Shown here piece by piece: positions 16,420-24,564 of a stretch of DNA of 64,000 nt. This DNA comes from Syntrophorhabdaceae bacterium (GTDB lineage Bacteria; Desulfobacterota; Syntrophorhabdia; Syntrophorhabdales; Syntrophorhabdaceae). Every line of letters starts with the position of its first letter. Within the stretch, counting starts at the first letter, position 1. A program made the translations under genes and the position numbers. The stretch is from NCBI GenBank assembly GCA_026415675.1, contig JAOAGQ010000071.1:1-64000 (forward strand), given 5' to 3'. Below the pieces are notes generated by a model. That model had not been told where the DNA came from. It saw only the letters and a program-made list of their open reading frames with translations, and did not search any database.

Positions 16420-16441
16420 AAGGAAACATTTTGGAAACGTT
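16420..16441 (-). promoter_or_regulatory. Tandem AACGTTTC-type repeat upstream of the DUF2130 gene
   Basis: On the minus strand AACGTTTC and AATGTTTC are separated by 3 bp, 56 bp upstream of the DUF2130 start. The 22-bp block is 19/22 identical to the block at 4534-4555, which lies 66 bp upstream of the lipoprotein start. Same strand relation, same half-site spacing and similar distance suggest a common regulator. Confidence 0.5.
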
Positions 16442-16462
16442 TTTGGTTATCAAACATCCTCC

Positions 16463-17620
16463 TTAGGTTACAATCTCTATCTTTTTCTTTTCTACCCTTA
16501 TCCCGTATCGTGTCCCCCCATACTGCCTTATGCTATCGATCTTATAAAAATGGACGCTCCCTTTATCGTTTATTCTGTTTTTCAGGTTTCGGTTTATCTT
16601 GCTTATATGCTGTCTTATTATGTCGGAGGGGTAGGTGCTCTCACTCCATCTCTCGATCAAAGCTTCTGCCTTCTCTCTGTTTCCCGAATATATCTTGAAA
16701 TAGTCTTCGGCCATAGATGAAAGATATTCTTTTTTCCATAAATCTTTTAGGATAACAAAACAATCGGTACACTCATGGCAATCGGGCGCAGAATCGTTCT
16801 TGCAGAAATATTTTTTCCTCCGTAAAAACTGGGTATATATCAAAAGTTCTATAGGGTTTAAACTTAATTCTGTGGAACCAATAAATAGCCTTCTTTCTTT
16901 GAGATTAACCACGATAGGCTCCTGGATCATGGCGATATCTATCTCTTTCTGTCCCTCCATTACGAGTTCTTTGAAGCTTTTTCCCTGTAAGTTTAATCTC
17001 CCGGCAAGATGTATAAAAGGTAGTTCAGCGATCTCTATTACAGCATCTTTTGTACTCATTTTTGCGAGTTCCCCGTTTTGTAATCTCACCTCTATTGCCC
17101 TGTCTCGCCTTGGTTTATAGAAAAAGTTCGGATTCGATTCGAATTCAGGGGTGATGAGGACGTGATAAAGCCTGTCCCAGGGTCTTCCGAAGAGTTGTAA
17201 TGCAGCCCCGAGATAGAAACTCATGGTTTTTCTTCCCCCCGCAATGGAACAGTGGAGACGACATCTTTTATCGGTTGCCATCTCCCTGATAAATGAGGTG
17301 ATGGTATCCCCCATTATTTCGTTCTCCTCGTTGTTTCTTATGTCCGCCATCTTCCTGCCCTTTACATCGACAGGGATGATAAAAGAACTCTCATCGATGG
17401 TGATCTCAGGGAGGTTATACTCTTTTTTTAGTCTTGAAAGGATGTTTCTCTTAAGTATCGTATTTTCAATGGCATTTTTACCTGTTGTCGTTGTGATGAT
17501 ATAGACCTTATCGGGGATAATGGGTGGGTTTTTCTGGGAGAGGGCATAGATCGTTTCAGTGATAATCTGTGGAGTGGTACCCGCAACCAGAACGAGTATC
17601 TCTTTGAAAGAAGAGTCCAT
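16463..17620 (-). CDS. CARF/winged-helix protein, Cas_NE0113-like (TIGR02584)
   Basis: 385-residue CRISPR-associated protein. The N-terminal CARF-like Rossmann domain has the family's LVLVAGTTPQIITETIYAL opening (residues 9-27) and SIAGGRKTM ligand motif (125-133). The C-terminal part contains a four-Cys cluster (C-x7-C-x2-C-x2-C) and a winged-helix-like region (LNPIELLIYTQF ... IRQHISKINRNLK ... GGTRYGI). Such proteins probably bind cyclic oligoadenylate and may degrade it or regulate transcription. An 8-bp inverted repeat just upstream of the start suggests autoregulation. It is the outermost CRISPR-related gene here. Confidence 0.82.
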   Translation of the reverse strand: MDSSFKEILVLVAGTTPQIITETIYALSQKNPPIIPDKVYIITTTTGKNAIENTILKRNILSRLKKEYNLPEITIDESSFIIPVDVKGRKMADIRNNEENEIMGDTITSFIREMATDKRCRLHCSIAGGRKTMSFYLGAALQLFGRPWDRLYHVLITPEFESNPNFFYKPRRDRAIEVRLQNGELAKMSTKDAVIEIAELPFIHLAGRLNLQGKSFKELVMEGQKEIDIAMIQEPIVVNLKERRLFIGSTELSLNPIELLIYTQFLRRKKYFCKNDSAPDCHECTDCFVILKDLWKKEYLSSMAEDYFKIYSGNREKAEALIERWSESTYPSDIIRQHISKINRNLKNRINDKGSVHFYKIDSIRQYGGTRYGIRVEKKKIEIVT

Positions 17621-17621
17621 T

Positions 17622-17655
17622 ATAAACCCGAAATAAACCTTTACTTTGGGTTTAT
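17622..17655. promoter_or_regulatory. Inverted repeat upstream of the CARF/winged-helix gene
   Basis: ATAAACCC (17622-17629) and GGGTTTAT (17648-17655) form perfect 8-bp arms separated by 18 bp, starting 2 bp upstream of the start codon. Centre-to-centre spacing of 26 bp is about 2.5 helical turns. This suits a dimeric winged-helix operator, though an mRNA hairpin over the start is also possible. Confidence 0.45.
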
Positions 17656-17764
17656 CAAAGATGGACTTGCAATACTATAGATTACATTCCGAATAGCCGT
17701 ATAGATACCCCGCATAACTGCTTTATATTCCATTTGGTTTATCGGTGTCAATAAATTTTTTGTC

Positions 17765-18511
17765 TTAAACACCGAGGTAGGCATCTATGACCTTTGGGTT
17801 CTTTTTGATGGATGAAGACTCCCCTTCTATTGTGATAGCCCCATTTTCAAGGACATATGCCCTTCTTGAGATTTCAAGGGCCATATGGGCGTTCTGCTCT
17901 ACGAGGATAATGGAGATGTGTCTTTCCCTGTTTATATACTTTATAAGGGAGAATATCTCCTTTGTGATGATGGGGGATAGCCCCATGGACGGCTCATCGA
18001 GGAGTAAAAGTCTTGGATTTCCCATCAAAGCCCTTCCTATGGCAAGCATCTGCTGTTCTCCTCCGGAGAGGGTTCCTCCATGCTGTTTCAATCGCTCTTT
18101 TAGCCTCGGGAATGTATGGAGCACAAGGTGGAAAATCGTTTTTTTAAGATGCCTATCGGAGAGGGGGTATGCCCCGAGTTCAAGGTTTTCCTCTACCGTT
18201 AGGTCAGGAAAAATCCTTCTTCCTTCCGGTACCATTGCGATACCGGATTTCACAATGAGATCCGGCCTCATACCCTGGATCTCCTGCCCGTCCATTTTTA
18301 TGGTGCCGGATATAGGTTTTTTTACACCGGCTATCGTTTTTAAAAGGGTGGATTTACCGGCCCCGTTTGCGCCGATGACGGATATTATCTCGCCCTTTTT
18401 TATACAGAGGGTCACACCATGGAGGGCCTTTATGGTATTATAGCCCACGGTAAGGTTTTCTACTTCAAGTAATACGTTATTATCATCCATATCAATCGAT
18501 TTCTTCTCCAA
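17765..18511 (-). CDS. livF: Branched-chain-type ABC transporter ATPase (LivF)
   Basis: 248-residue cytoplasmic ATPase of a hydrophobic amino acid (HAAT) importer. Walker A is GANGAGKST, the signature is LSGGEQQM, Walker B is LLLLDEPS, and the H-loop is LVEQNAH. All motifs are intact. Last gene of the livK-H-M-G-F operon; its start overlaps livG by 20 bp. Confidence 0.93.
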   Translation of the reverse strand: MEKKSIDMDDNNVLLEVENLTVGYNTIKALHGVTLCIKKGEIISVIGANGAGKSTLLKTIAGVKKPISGTIKMDGQEIQGMRPDLIVKSGIAMVPEGRRIFPDLTVEENLELGAYPLSDRHLKKTIFHLVLHTFPRLKERLKQHGGTLSGGEQQMLAIGRALMGNPRLLLLDEPSMGLSPIITKEIFSLIKYINRERHISIILVEQNAHMALEISRRAYVLENGAITIEGESSSIKKNPKVIDAYLGV

Positions 18512-19259
18512 GGTATGCCTCTATAACCCTTTTATCTTTCTTTACCTCGTCGGGGGTACCCTCCATCAGTTTTTTTCCAAAATCCATCACCATAATCCTC
18601 TCGGAGATATTCATAACGAGGCTCATCTGGTGCTCTATAATGAGCATGGTGAGGGAAAATTTATTTTTCAACTCCTTCAACGTATCTACGAAAACCTGGA
18701 TCTCCTTTGGATTCATCCCAGCCCCAGGTTCGTCTATCAATAATAACTTTGGCTCTGTCGAAAGGGCCCTTGCCAGTTCCAGTTTACGCTGTTCGCCGTA
18801 GGGGAGGCTACTCGCTTTATAATCCTCTTTCCCCGTTAGTTGGAAAAAATCGATGAGTTCTCTTGCCCTTGCCTCTGCCTTGCTTTCGTTTATAAAAAAA
18901 CGTTCCGTTCTGAAGATGGCCGATAAAGGTCCGTAGCCCTTTTTAATTAACATCGGCGATAGTATATTTTCGAAGACGGTAAGATTGTTGAAAAGCCTTA
19001 AATTCTGGAAGGTCCTTGAGATACCCATGTGTGCAAGCTTAAAGGGTTTTGTCCGGGTTATCTCTTTTCCCCGATACTTGATATGCCCTTTATCGGGTCT
19101 GTATAAACCTGTGATGAGGTTAAAAAGGGTGCTCTTTCCCGCACCGTTTGGCCCTATTATTCCAAGAACCTCCGACTCTCTCACTTTAAAAGATATATCA
19201 TCTACGGCCTTTACGCCGCCGAATGATTTGTGGAGGTCTTCAACAACGAGTATATCCAT
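18492..19259 (-). CDS. livG: Branched-chain-type ABC transporter ATPase (LivG)
   Basis: 255-residue ATPase, partner of LivF. Walker A is GPNGAGKST, the signature is the LivG-type LPYGEQRKLE, Walker B is LLLIDEPGAGMNP, and the H-loop His is in IIEHQMS. Preceded by livM (13-bp gap). Its intact signature contrasts with the degenerate one in the paralogue at 23845-24564. Confidence 0.93.
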   Translation of the reverse strand: MDILVVEDLHKSFGGVKAVDDISFKVRESEVLGIIGPNGAGKSTLFNLITGLYRPDKGHIKYRGKEITRTKPFKLAHMGISRTFQNLRLFNNLTVFENILSPMLIKKGYGPLSAIFRTERFFINESKAEARARELIDFFQLTGKEDYKASSLPYGEQRKLELARALSTEPKLLLIDEPGAGMNPKEIQVFVDTLKELKNKFSLTMLIIEHQMSLVMNISERIMVMDFGKKLMEGTPDEVKKDKRVIEAYLGEEID

Positions 19260-19272
19260 TTTAAATAGGTCC

Positions 19273-20208
19273 TTATCTCTTTTTTACCATGAGACCGTAT
19301 GGTCTCCACATCATAAGGGCTATTAAAAGAACAGGGATAATAACCCATCTCAGTTCAAGCATGGCAGGGGGGAGGATTATCCTTAAACCTTCTATAAAAC
19401 CCACCCATACAAGGCTTGCAAATATAGTTCCCGTAATGCTACCCATACCCCCTATGATCACTATGATCAAAAAATCTATCGATTTAAGGATATCAAAATT
19501 AGAGGGGTGGATAAAGGTATAGAGGTGGGCATATAGGGAACCCCCAATGCCTGCAAGGAAACACCCGTAAGAGAATGCCATGAGCTTCATCTTTGTAGTA
19601 TCTATTCCCACCGAGACAGAGGCAAGCTCATCCTCTTTTATACACTTCCAGAAAAGGCCATATCTCGAATAGATAAGGTTTCTTGTTAAAAGAATGGTGA
19701 ATATGGCGGTGAAGAAAGTCAATTCCAGATTAGTAATTTTCGAGATGCCCACGAACCCCCTCGAACCGCCAAGGGTGTCGGATAGTCTGTCCGAATTGTC
19801 GAGGAAGACCCGTACAAGGGTACCGAAACCGAGGGTGGCGATGGCAAGGAAATCATCCCTCAGTTTCAATATGGGAACCCCGATGATGTACCCGATCGTT
19901 CCGGCAACAATGCCACTTGCTATAAGGACAAAGACATAAGGGATCGCCCCATCGATGGATAAGGTTTTGCAGATGAAAGCGGATGTATAGGCCCCTATAC
20001 CGTAGAAAGCCGCATGACCGAGAGAAAACTGTCCTGTATAACCGTATATGACGTTTAAGCCGAGAGAGGTAATACATACGATAAGGGAGAATAGGGTGAT
20101 CTGCTCTATATACTGGGAGAATAGACCGGTAAGGAAAGAGACCTTAGCCACCCCGTAAACGGCAAAGGAAAGGAGCAAAAATTTTCTCGACTCTAAAAAA
20201 AATCTCAT
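19273..20208 (-). CDS. livM: Branched-chain-type ABC permease (LivM)
   Basis: 311-residue inner-membrane permease with about eight to ten hydrophobic segments. The family core is visible: GYTGQFSLGHAAFYGIGAYTSA (about 54-75), LRDDFLAIATLGFG (about 115-128) and the EAA-like loop near LMAFSYGCFLAGIGGSLYAH. It overlaps livH by 4 bp. Forms the channel with LivH. Confidence 0.92.
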   Translation of the reverse strand: MRFFLESRKFLLLSFAVYGVAKVSFLTGLFSQYIEQITLFSLIVCITSLGLNVIYGYTGQFSLGHAAFYGIGAYTSAFICKTLSIDGAIPYVFVLIASGIVAGTIGYIIGVPILKLRDDFLAIATLGFGTLVRVFLDNSDRLSDTLGGSRGFVGISKITNLELTFFTAIFTILLTRNLIYSRYGLFWKCIKEDELASVSVGIDTTKMKLMAFSYGCFLAGIGGSLYAHLYTFIHPSNFDILKSIDFLIIVIIGGMGSITGTIFASLVWVGFIEGLRIILPPAMLELRWVIIPVLLIALMMWRPYGLMVKKR

Positions 20209-21095
20209 ACCTTTTCCAGCTTTTTACCCAGTATACCGCTTGGTTTGAGGAGAAGTACAAAGAGAAGGATGAAGAATATTATCCCATCCCTGAATGTGGA
20301 TGATATAAAGGCCGAAACGAAGACCTCTGATATACCTATTAAAAGGCCTCCTATTACGGCTCCATGGATGATCCCGATTCCGCCAAGGACAGCGGCTATG
20401 AAGGATTTTATCCCAGGCATAATACCCATAAACACATTTATCTGGGGGTAGGCAATTCCGTATAAAATACCCCCTATCCCTGCCAGGGAAGCCCCTGTAA
20501 AAAACGTGAAAGAGATAATCCAGTCGATGTTTATGCCCATTAAAGAGGCGGTTTCGTGGTCAAAAGAGACTGCCCTCATGGCCCTGCCATATTTTGTCTT
20601 ATAGATGAGGAGATAGAGAAGGATAAGGGAGACTGAGGTGATGGTAAAGATAACAAGCTGGATGTTTGTAATGGAAAAGAGGGGAAAATCATAGGTGACA
20701 ACGGAGAAAACCCGGGGAAATCCTATATAGTTTGGGGTAAAGAGGGCATTCATGCTGAAGAGATATTCGATAAAAAGAGAGACGCCTACGGCAGTGATAA
20801 GAAGGGATATCCTCGGGGCACCCCTTAGAGGTTTGTAAGCGATCTTCTCTATAAGATAACCTACAAAACCTGTTGTAAGCATCGTTAATATGAATACGAG
20901 ATATATGGGGAGGTGGAACTTGGTGATGAGAAAAAAGCCGGTGAAAGCACCGAGCATAAATATATCTCCGTGGGCGAAATTGATTAAACGGAGTACCCCA
21001 TAGACCATCGTATAACCCAGTGCAATGAGGGCATACACAGAACCAAGCTGGAGACCATTTATACATTGCTGTAACAAATAGGATAAAAATTCCAC
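20205..21095 (-). CDS. livH: Branched-chain-type ABC permease (LivH)
   Basis: 296-residue inner-membrane permease. Typical LivH segments: LQLGSVYALIALGYTMVYGVLRLINFAHGD near the N-terminus, ITAVGVSLFIEYLF, and AAVLGGIGIIHGAVIGGLLIG near the C-terminus. Follows livK after 45 bp and overlaps livM by 4 bp. Confidence 0.92.
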   Translation of the reverse strand: MEFLSYLLQQCINGLQLGSVYALIALGYTMVYGVLRLINFAHGDIFMLGAFTGFFLITKFHLPIYLVFILTMLTTGFVGYLIEKIAYKPLRGAPRISLLITAVGVSLFIEYLFSMNALFTPNYIGFPRVFSVVTYDFPLFSITNIQLVIFTITSVSLILLYLLIYKTKYGRAMRAVSFDHETASLMGINIDWIISFTFFTGASLAGIGGILYGIAYPQINVFMGIMPGIKSFIAAVLGGIGIIHGAVIGGLLIGISEVFVSAFISSTFRDGIIFFILLFVLLLKPSGILGKKLEKV

Positions 21096-21140
21096 TCAAA
21101 CCTCTTTTTTCTATCCAAAGGAAAAAGTTTGATTACGAAC

Positions 21141-22286
21141 CTATGGGTTTATAGTGGTCACGTATCTTACCCTGCCCCCCTCTATCTTTAGTAGGGCAAC
21201 GGATTTTATTGCGTCACCATTTTTATCAAAAGTGATGTTGCCGGTAACACCTTTATAGTTTTTCATGGCCGAGAGAAAACGGACCAGTTCTTCCTGAGAG
21301 GGGGTTTTTATAGAATCAAGGCCTCTTAAGAGTATCATCGTGGCATCATAGCTCAAAGCGGCTAAGGCATCGGGGATTACCCCGTGTTTCCCCCTGTACT
21401 TTTTGATGAAAGTTTCCGTAACGGGGTCTTTCCTTTCAGGAGAGTAGTGGTTTGTAAAGTAACAGCCCGAAAGGGCATCTCCCGCTATTTTTATAAGTTC
21501 CGGGGAATCCCAGCCATCGCCACCCATCATAAGAGATTTCAGACCTTTTTCCCTTATCTGTCTTGCGATTAAGGCTACTTTGTTATAATAATCGGGGAGG
21601 AAGATCACATCAGGCTTTTTCGATGAGATTTTCGTGATAATTGCAGAAAAATCCACGTCGTCCTTCTGATAGGATTCGTACCCAACAACCGTCCCGCCCT
21701 TTGAAAAAGTACTTTTAAAGAATTCGGCAAGACCTTTCGAGTAATCGTTGCCCACATCGTATACTATGGCAGCGGTCTTCAACTTTAATTCTTTCAGTGC
21801 GAAGGTTGCGGCGATACTACCCTGAAATGGGTCGATGAAACAGGCCCTGAAAATATAAGGTTTTCTATTTCCGTCATGGACGGTTACCTTTGGGTTTGTG
21901 GCGCTTCCTGTAATCATAGGTATTCTATTTTTATTCGCAATCTCGCTTACAGGAATAGCAACCTTCGATGTTAGAGGTCCACTTATAGCGATTACCCTGT
22001 CCTGTGTGATAAGCTTCAAGGCTGCATTTGCCCCCTCCGTAGGGTCATTCCTGTCATCGGCAATCACAGGTTCTATCGTGTATCTCCCTTTAGGGGTATA
22101 TTCCTCGAGGGCCAAAAGAAAGCCGTTTTTGGAAGACTCCCCGAAGGTTTTTACGTCTCCTGTCAGAGGGGTGATAAGTCCCAGCTTTATTTTATCCTTA
22201 GAATAGGAGTTGAGGGGGCATATGAATACCATTAACAACACACAAATCATCAAGGGGATTCTATTAACATAAGCTCTTTTTTTCAT
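21141..22286 (-). CDS. livK: Branched-chain-type ABC substrate-binding protein (LivK)
   Basis: 381-residue periplasmic binding protein with an N-terminal signal peptide (hydrophobic MICVLLMVFIC, cleavage near residue 28). The mature part begins IKLGLITPLTGDVKTFGESSKNG and continues with the type I periplasmic-binding fold. It captures substrate, perhaps Leu/Ile/Val or a related amide or acid, for the LivHMGF importer. First gene of a five-gene operon and divergent from a second binding-protein gene; the roughly 190-bp spacer should hold both promoters. Confidence 0.9.
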   Translation of the reverse strand: MKKRAYVNRIPLMICVLLMVFICPLNSYSKDKIKLGLITPLTGDVKTFGESSKNGFLLALEEYTPKGRYTIEPVIADDRNDPTEGANAALKLITQDRVIAISGPLTSKVAIPVSEIANKNRIPMITGSATNPKVTVHDGNRKPYIFRACFIDPFQGSIAATFALKELKLKTAAIVYDVGNDYSKGLAEFFKSTFSKGGTVVGYESYQKDDVDFSAIITKISSKKPDVIFLPDYYNKVALIARQIREKGLKSLMMGGDGWDSPELIKIAGDALSGCYFTNHYSPERKDPVTETFIKKYRGKHGVIPDALAALSYDATMILLRGLDSIKTPSQEELVRFLSAMKNYKGVTGNITFDKNGDAIKSVALLKIEGGRVRYVTTINP

Positions 22287-22385
22287 CTAATTCCTCCCTA
22301 TACATCCTTACCTTAATAAATTAATAAAAGGGGAGGTTTTTGTAAAGGATAAAAGTGGCTATCCGAGGCCACCGTAATATCCATA

Positions 22386-22414
22386 TTGACACTTTTTAGT
22401 AAAATATGTAAAGT
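22386..22414 (+). promoter_or_regulatory. Candidate promoter for the second HAAT transporter
   Basis: TTGACA (22386-22391), a 17-bp spacer with TATG just before a weak -10 (TAAAGT, 22409-22414). It lies about 60 bp upstream of the binding-protein start in the divergent intergenic region. The -10 match is weak; the TG upstream of it may compensate. Confidence 0.4.
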
Positions 22415-22475
22415 TAAAATCATCAGGGGTTTGGTATTTTGCGTAACAAAAACTTTAAGAAAGGATGGTGTGATT

Positions 22476-23792
22476 ATGAGAAAAAATGTCTTTTTTCATC
22501 TGTTTTTACTCATTACGTTTTCGATTCTTATCTTTGGCTGTGCCAAGGATAAAGGTCCATCTGAGATAAAGGTCGGGGTGATCCATGCCCAGACCGGTAT
22601 GTACGCTGCCTTTGGCCAGGGTGGGGTCTTCGGCATAAAGGCTGCTGTGGACGACATAAACAAGGAGGGTGGGGTAAAGGTTGGTAATAAAAAGATGCCC
22701 ATCAAGCTCGTTATCGTCGATAATGAGAGTGACCCAAATAAAGTCGGGTCTTTGGCGGAGAGCCTGATCCTCCAGGATAAGGTGAATTTTATAGTGAGCG
22801 GAGATGAGCCCCCTCCTATGCATCCAGGGGTATCTCAGGTAGCGGATAAACATAAGGTTGTCTATGTTACCGCCACAGGCCCTGAGGAGCCCTGGGTTGC
22901 CATGAGGCAGGAGACACCTACGAAATGGCAGTACACATGGGCAACAGGGCTTTTCTCGATTGTGACCCCTGCACCCCCAGGAGATTTTAGGGCAAAACCG
23001 GGATACACCATAGTTGACACCTGGATGGCCATGCTCGATTTATTCGGGGCACAGACGAATAAAAAGGTGGGTATCATCTGTTCCGACGACCCCGATGGTA
23101 GGGGATGGTATACGCTCTTCGGCCCGGCACTGAAAAAAGCAGGGTATGATGTGGTAGGTCTTGACAAGAATCTTGGGTTAATACCCCTTGAGACAACGGA
23201 TTTCTCATCGGTCATAAAACAGTGGAAGGACGCAAAAGTCGAGATACTCTGGGGTAACTGCCCCGGTCCTTTCTTTGGAGCGGTATGGAAACAGGCCAAT
23301 ACAATGGGTTTTAAACCTAAGATGGTTTCTATAGGGAGAGGGGCCCTCTATTATCAGGATATAGCGGCCTGGGGAGGAGACCTACCCTGGGGTATATGCA
23401 CAGAGGTTTGGTGGGATCCTTCGATGAAGGACTCACCAGGAATTGGGGGGACAACCCCGGCCTCCCTTGCCGAGAGATGGGTGAAGGAGACAAAACAACC
23501 CTTAAACCCTGCGATAGGTCCAGGTTACAGATCCATGCAGGTCTTGATCGATGCGATACAGAGGGCAGGGACTCTTGATTCGGAGAAGGTGAACGCTGCC
23601 CTTGCCCAGACGGATTTGCCAACAATAGGGCACAGGGTGAAATTTAACGAAAATCACTTCAGTAGAGGCCCTCTTATGTTTGGACAGTGGATGAAGACAG
23701 ACAAACCGGAAAAGTGGGAATTAAAGGTCATCTTCTCTAAGCATGATTTTGTGCCTGCCACAGGCAAACCGCTCTTTCCAAAGCCATACTGA
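22476..23792 (+). CDS. HAAT-family substrate-binding lipoprotein
   Basis: 438-residue periplasmic-binding protein. The start at 22476 follows an AAGGATGG ribosome site; an upstream frame extension has none. The signal peptide ends in a lipobox (LIFGC, Cys near residue 22), so it is lipid-anchored. The mature region begins IKVGVIHAQTGMYAAFGQGG, the Peripla_BP_6-type opening. It is longer than LivK and has extra Trp/Pro-rich loops (EVWWDPSMKDSPGIGG), so its ligand is probably different, perhaps an amide or aromatic acid. First gene of a transporter operon that also contains an amidohydrolase. Confidence 0.88.
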   Translation: MRKNVFFHLFLLITFSILIFGCAKDKGPSEIKVGVIHAQTGMYAAFGQGGVFGIKAAVDDINKEGGVKVGNKKMPIKLVIVDNESDPNKVGSLAESLILQDKVNFIVSGDEPPPMHPGVSQVADKHKVVYVTATGPEEPWVAMRQETPTKWQYTWATGLFSIVTPAPPGDFRAKPGYTIVDTWMAMLDLFGAQTNKKVGIICSDDPDGRGWYTLFGPALKKAGYDVVGLDKNLGLIPLETTDFSSVIKQWKDAKVEILWGNCPGPFFGAVWKQANTMGFKPKMVSIGRGALYYQDIAAWGGDLPWGICTEVWWDPSMKDSPGIGGTTPASLAERWVKETKQPLNPAIGPGYRSMQVLIDAIQRAGTLDSEKVNAALAQTDLPTIGHRVKFNENHFSRGPLMFGQWMKTDKPEKWELKVIFSKHDFVPATGKPLFPKPY

Positions 23793-23803
23793 AAAGATTA
23801 TAA

Positions 23804-23827
23804 GGGGATAGGGCTTAACCTATCCCC
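23804..23827 (+). repeat. Intercistronic hairpin after the binding-protein gene
   Basis: Perfect 9-bp stem GGGGATAGG / CCTATCCCC with a 6-nt loop between the binding-protein gene and the ATPase gene. There is no T-tract. Hairpins here commonly protect the 3' end of the upstream message so that the binding protein is made in excess over the membrane subunits; that role is inferred. Confidence 0.6.
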
Positions 23828-23844
23828 TCTCCGAAGATATCAAG

Positions 23845-24564
23845 ATGGACGAAATCATCCTTTCTGTTGAGAACATCTCCAAGCATTTCGGCGGTCTTAC
23901 AGCCTTGAACAATGTTACCTTTCATGTGAAGAAGGGTGAGGTGGTAGGGCTTATGGGTCCAAACGGGGCAGGGAAGACTACCCTCCTCAATGTGATTGCC
24001 GGGGAATATGCCCCAAGCAGTGGAAAGGTAACGTTTAAAGGTATTGATATAACAGGTCTACCATCCCATAAGATATGCCATCTCGGTATAGCGAGGACGT
24101 ATCAGATCCCCCAGCCCTTTGTAACATTAACAGCTATGGAAAACCTTCTTGTTTCAAGTGTATTCGGGAGGCAGAAGAAAAGGGAAGGCTCTATAAAGGA
24201 GGAAGAGGAGATACTTGAACTGGTCGATCTCAAGGAAAAGAAGGATGTCGTAACAGGAAATCTCCCCATCCTATCCCTAAAGAGGCTGGAGATCGCAAGG
24301 GCCCTTGCGAGAAGGCCTGAGTTACTCCTTTTAGATGAGGTAGCCGCAGGAACAACAGAGGTGGAGATACCGAGGATCCTCCGTATAATACAGGAGATCA
24401 GAAGAATGGGCATTACGGTGATCATAATAGAGCATGTGATAAAGGTGCTATTCAGTGTGGTGGACAGGATAGTTGTGCTCGATAAAGGAACGAAGATCGC
24501 AGAGGGTAACCCCGATGCGGTAATGTGTGACAACAGGGTTATAGAGGCGTATTTTGGTGCATAA
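23845..24564 (+). CDS. HAAT ABC transporter ATPase (LivG-type) with unusual signature motif
   Basis: 239-residue ATPase. Walker A GPNGAGKTT (about residues 37-45), Walker B LLLLDEVAAG and the H-loop IIIEHVIK are present. The ABC signature, normally LPYGxQRRLE in LivG proteins, reads LPILSLKRLE (residues 140-149): the conserved Gly is Leu143 and the Gln position is Leu145. The gene is otherwise normal in length and placement. It may work as an asymmetric heterodimer in which only one ATP site is catalytic. It overlaps the next gene by 11 bp. Confidence 0.88.
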   Translation: MDEIILSVENISKHFGGLTALNNVTFHVKKGEVVGLMGPNGAGKTTLLNVIAGEYAPSSGKVTFKGIDITGLPSHKICHLGIARTYQIPQPFVTLTAMENLLVSSVFGRQKKREGSIKEEEEILELVDLKEKKDVVTGNLPILSLKRLEIARALARRPELLLLDEVAAGTTEVEIPRILRIIQEIRRMGITVIIIEHVIKVLFSVVDRIVVLDKGTKIAEGNPDAVMCDNRVIEAYFGA

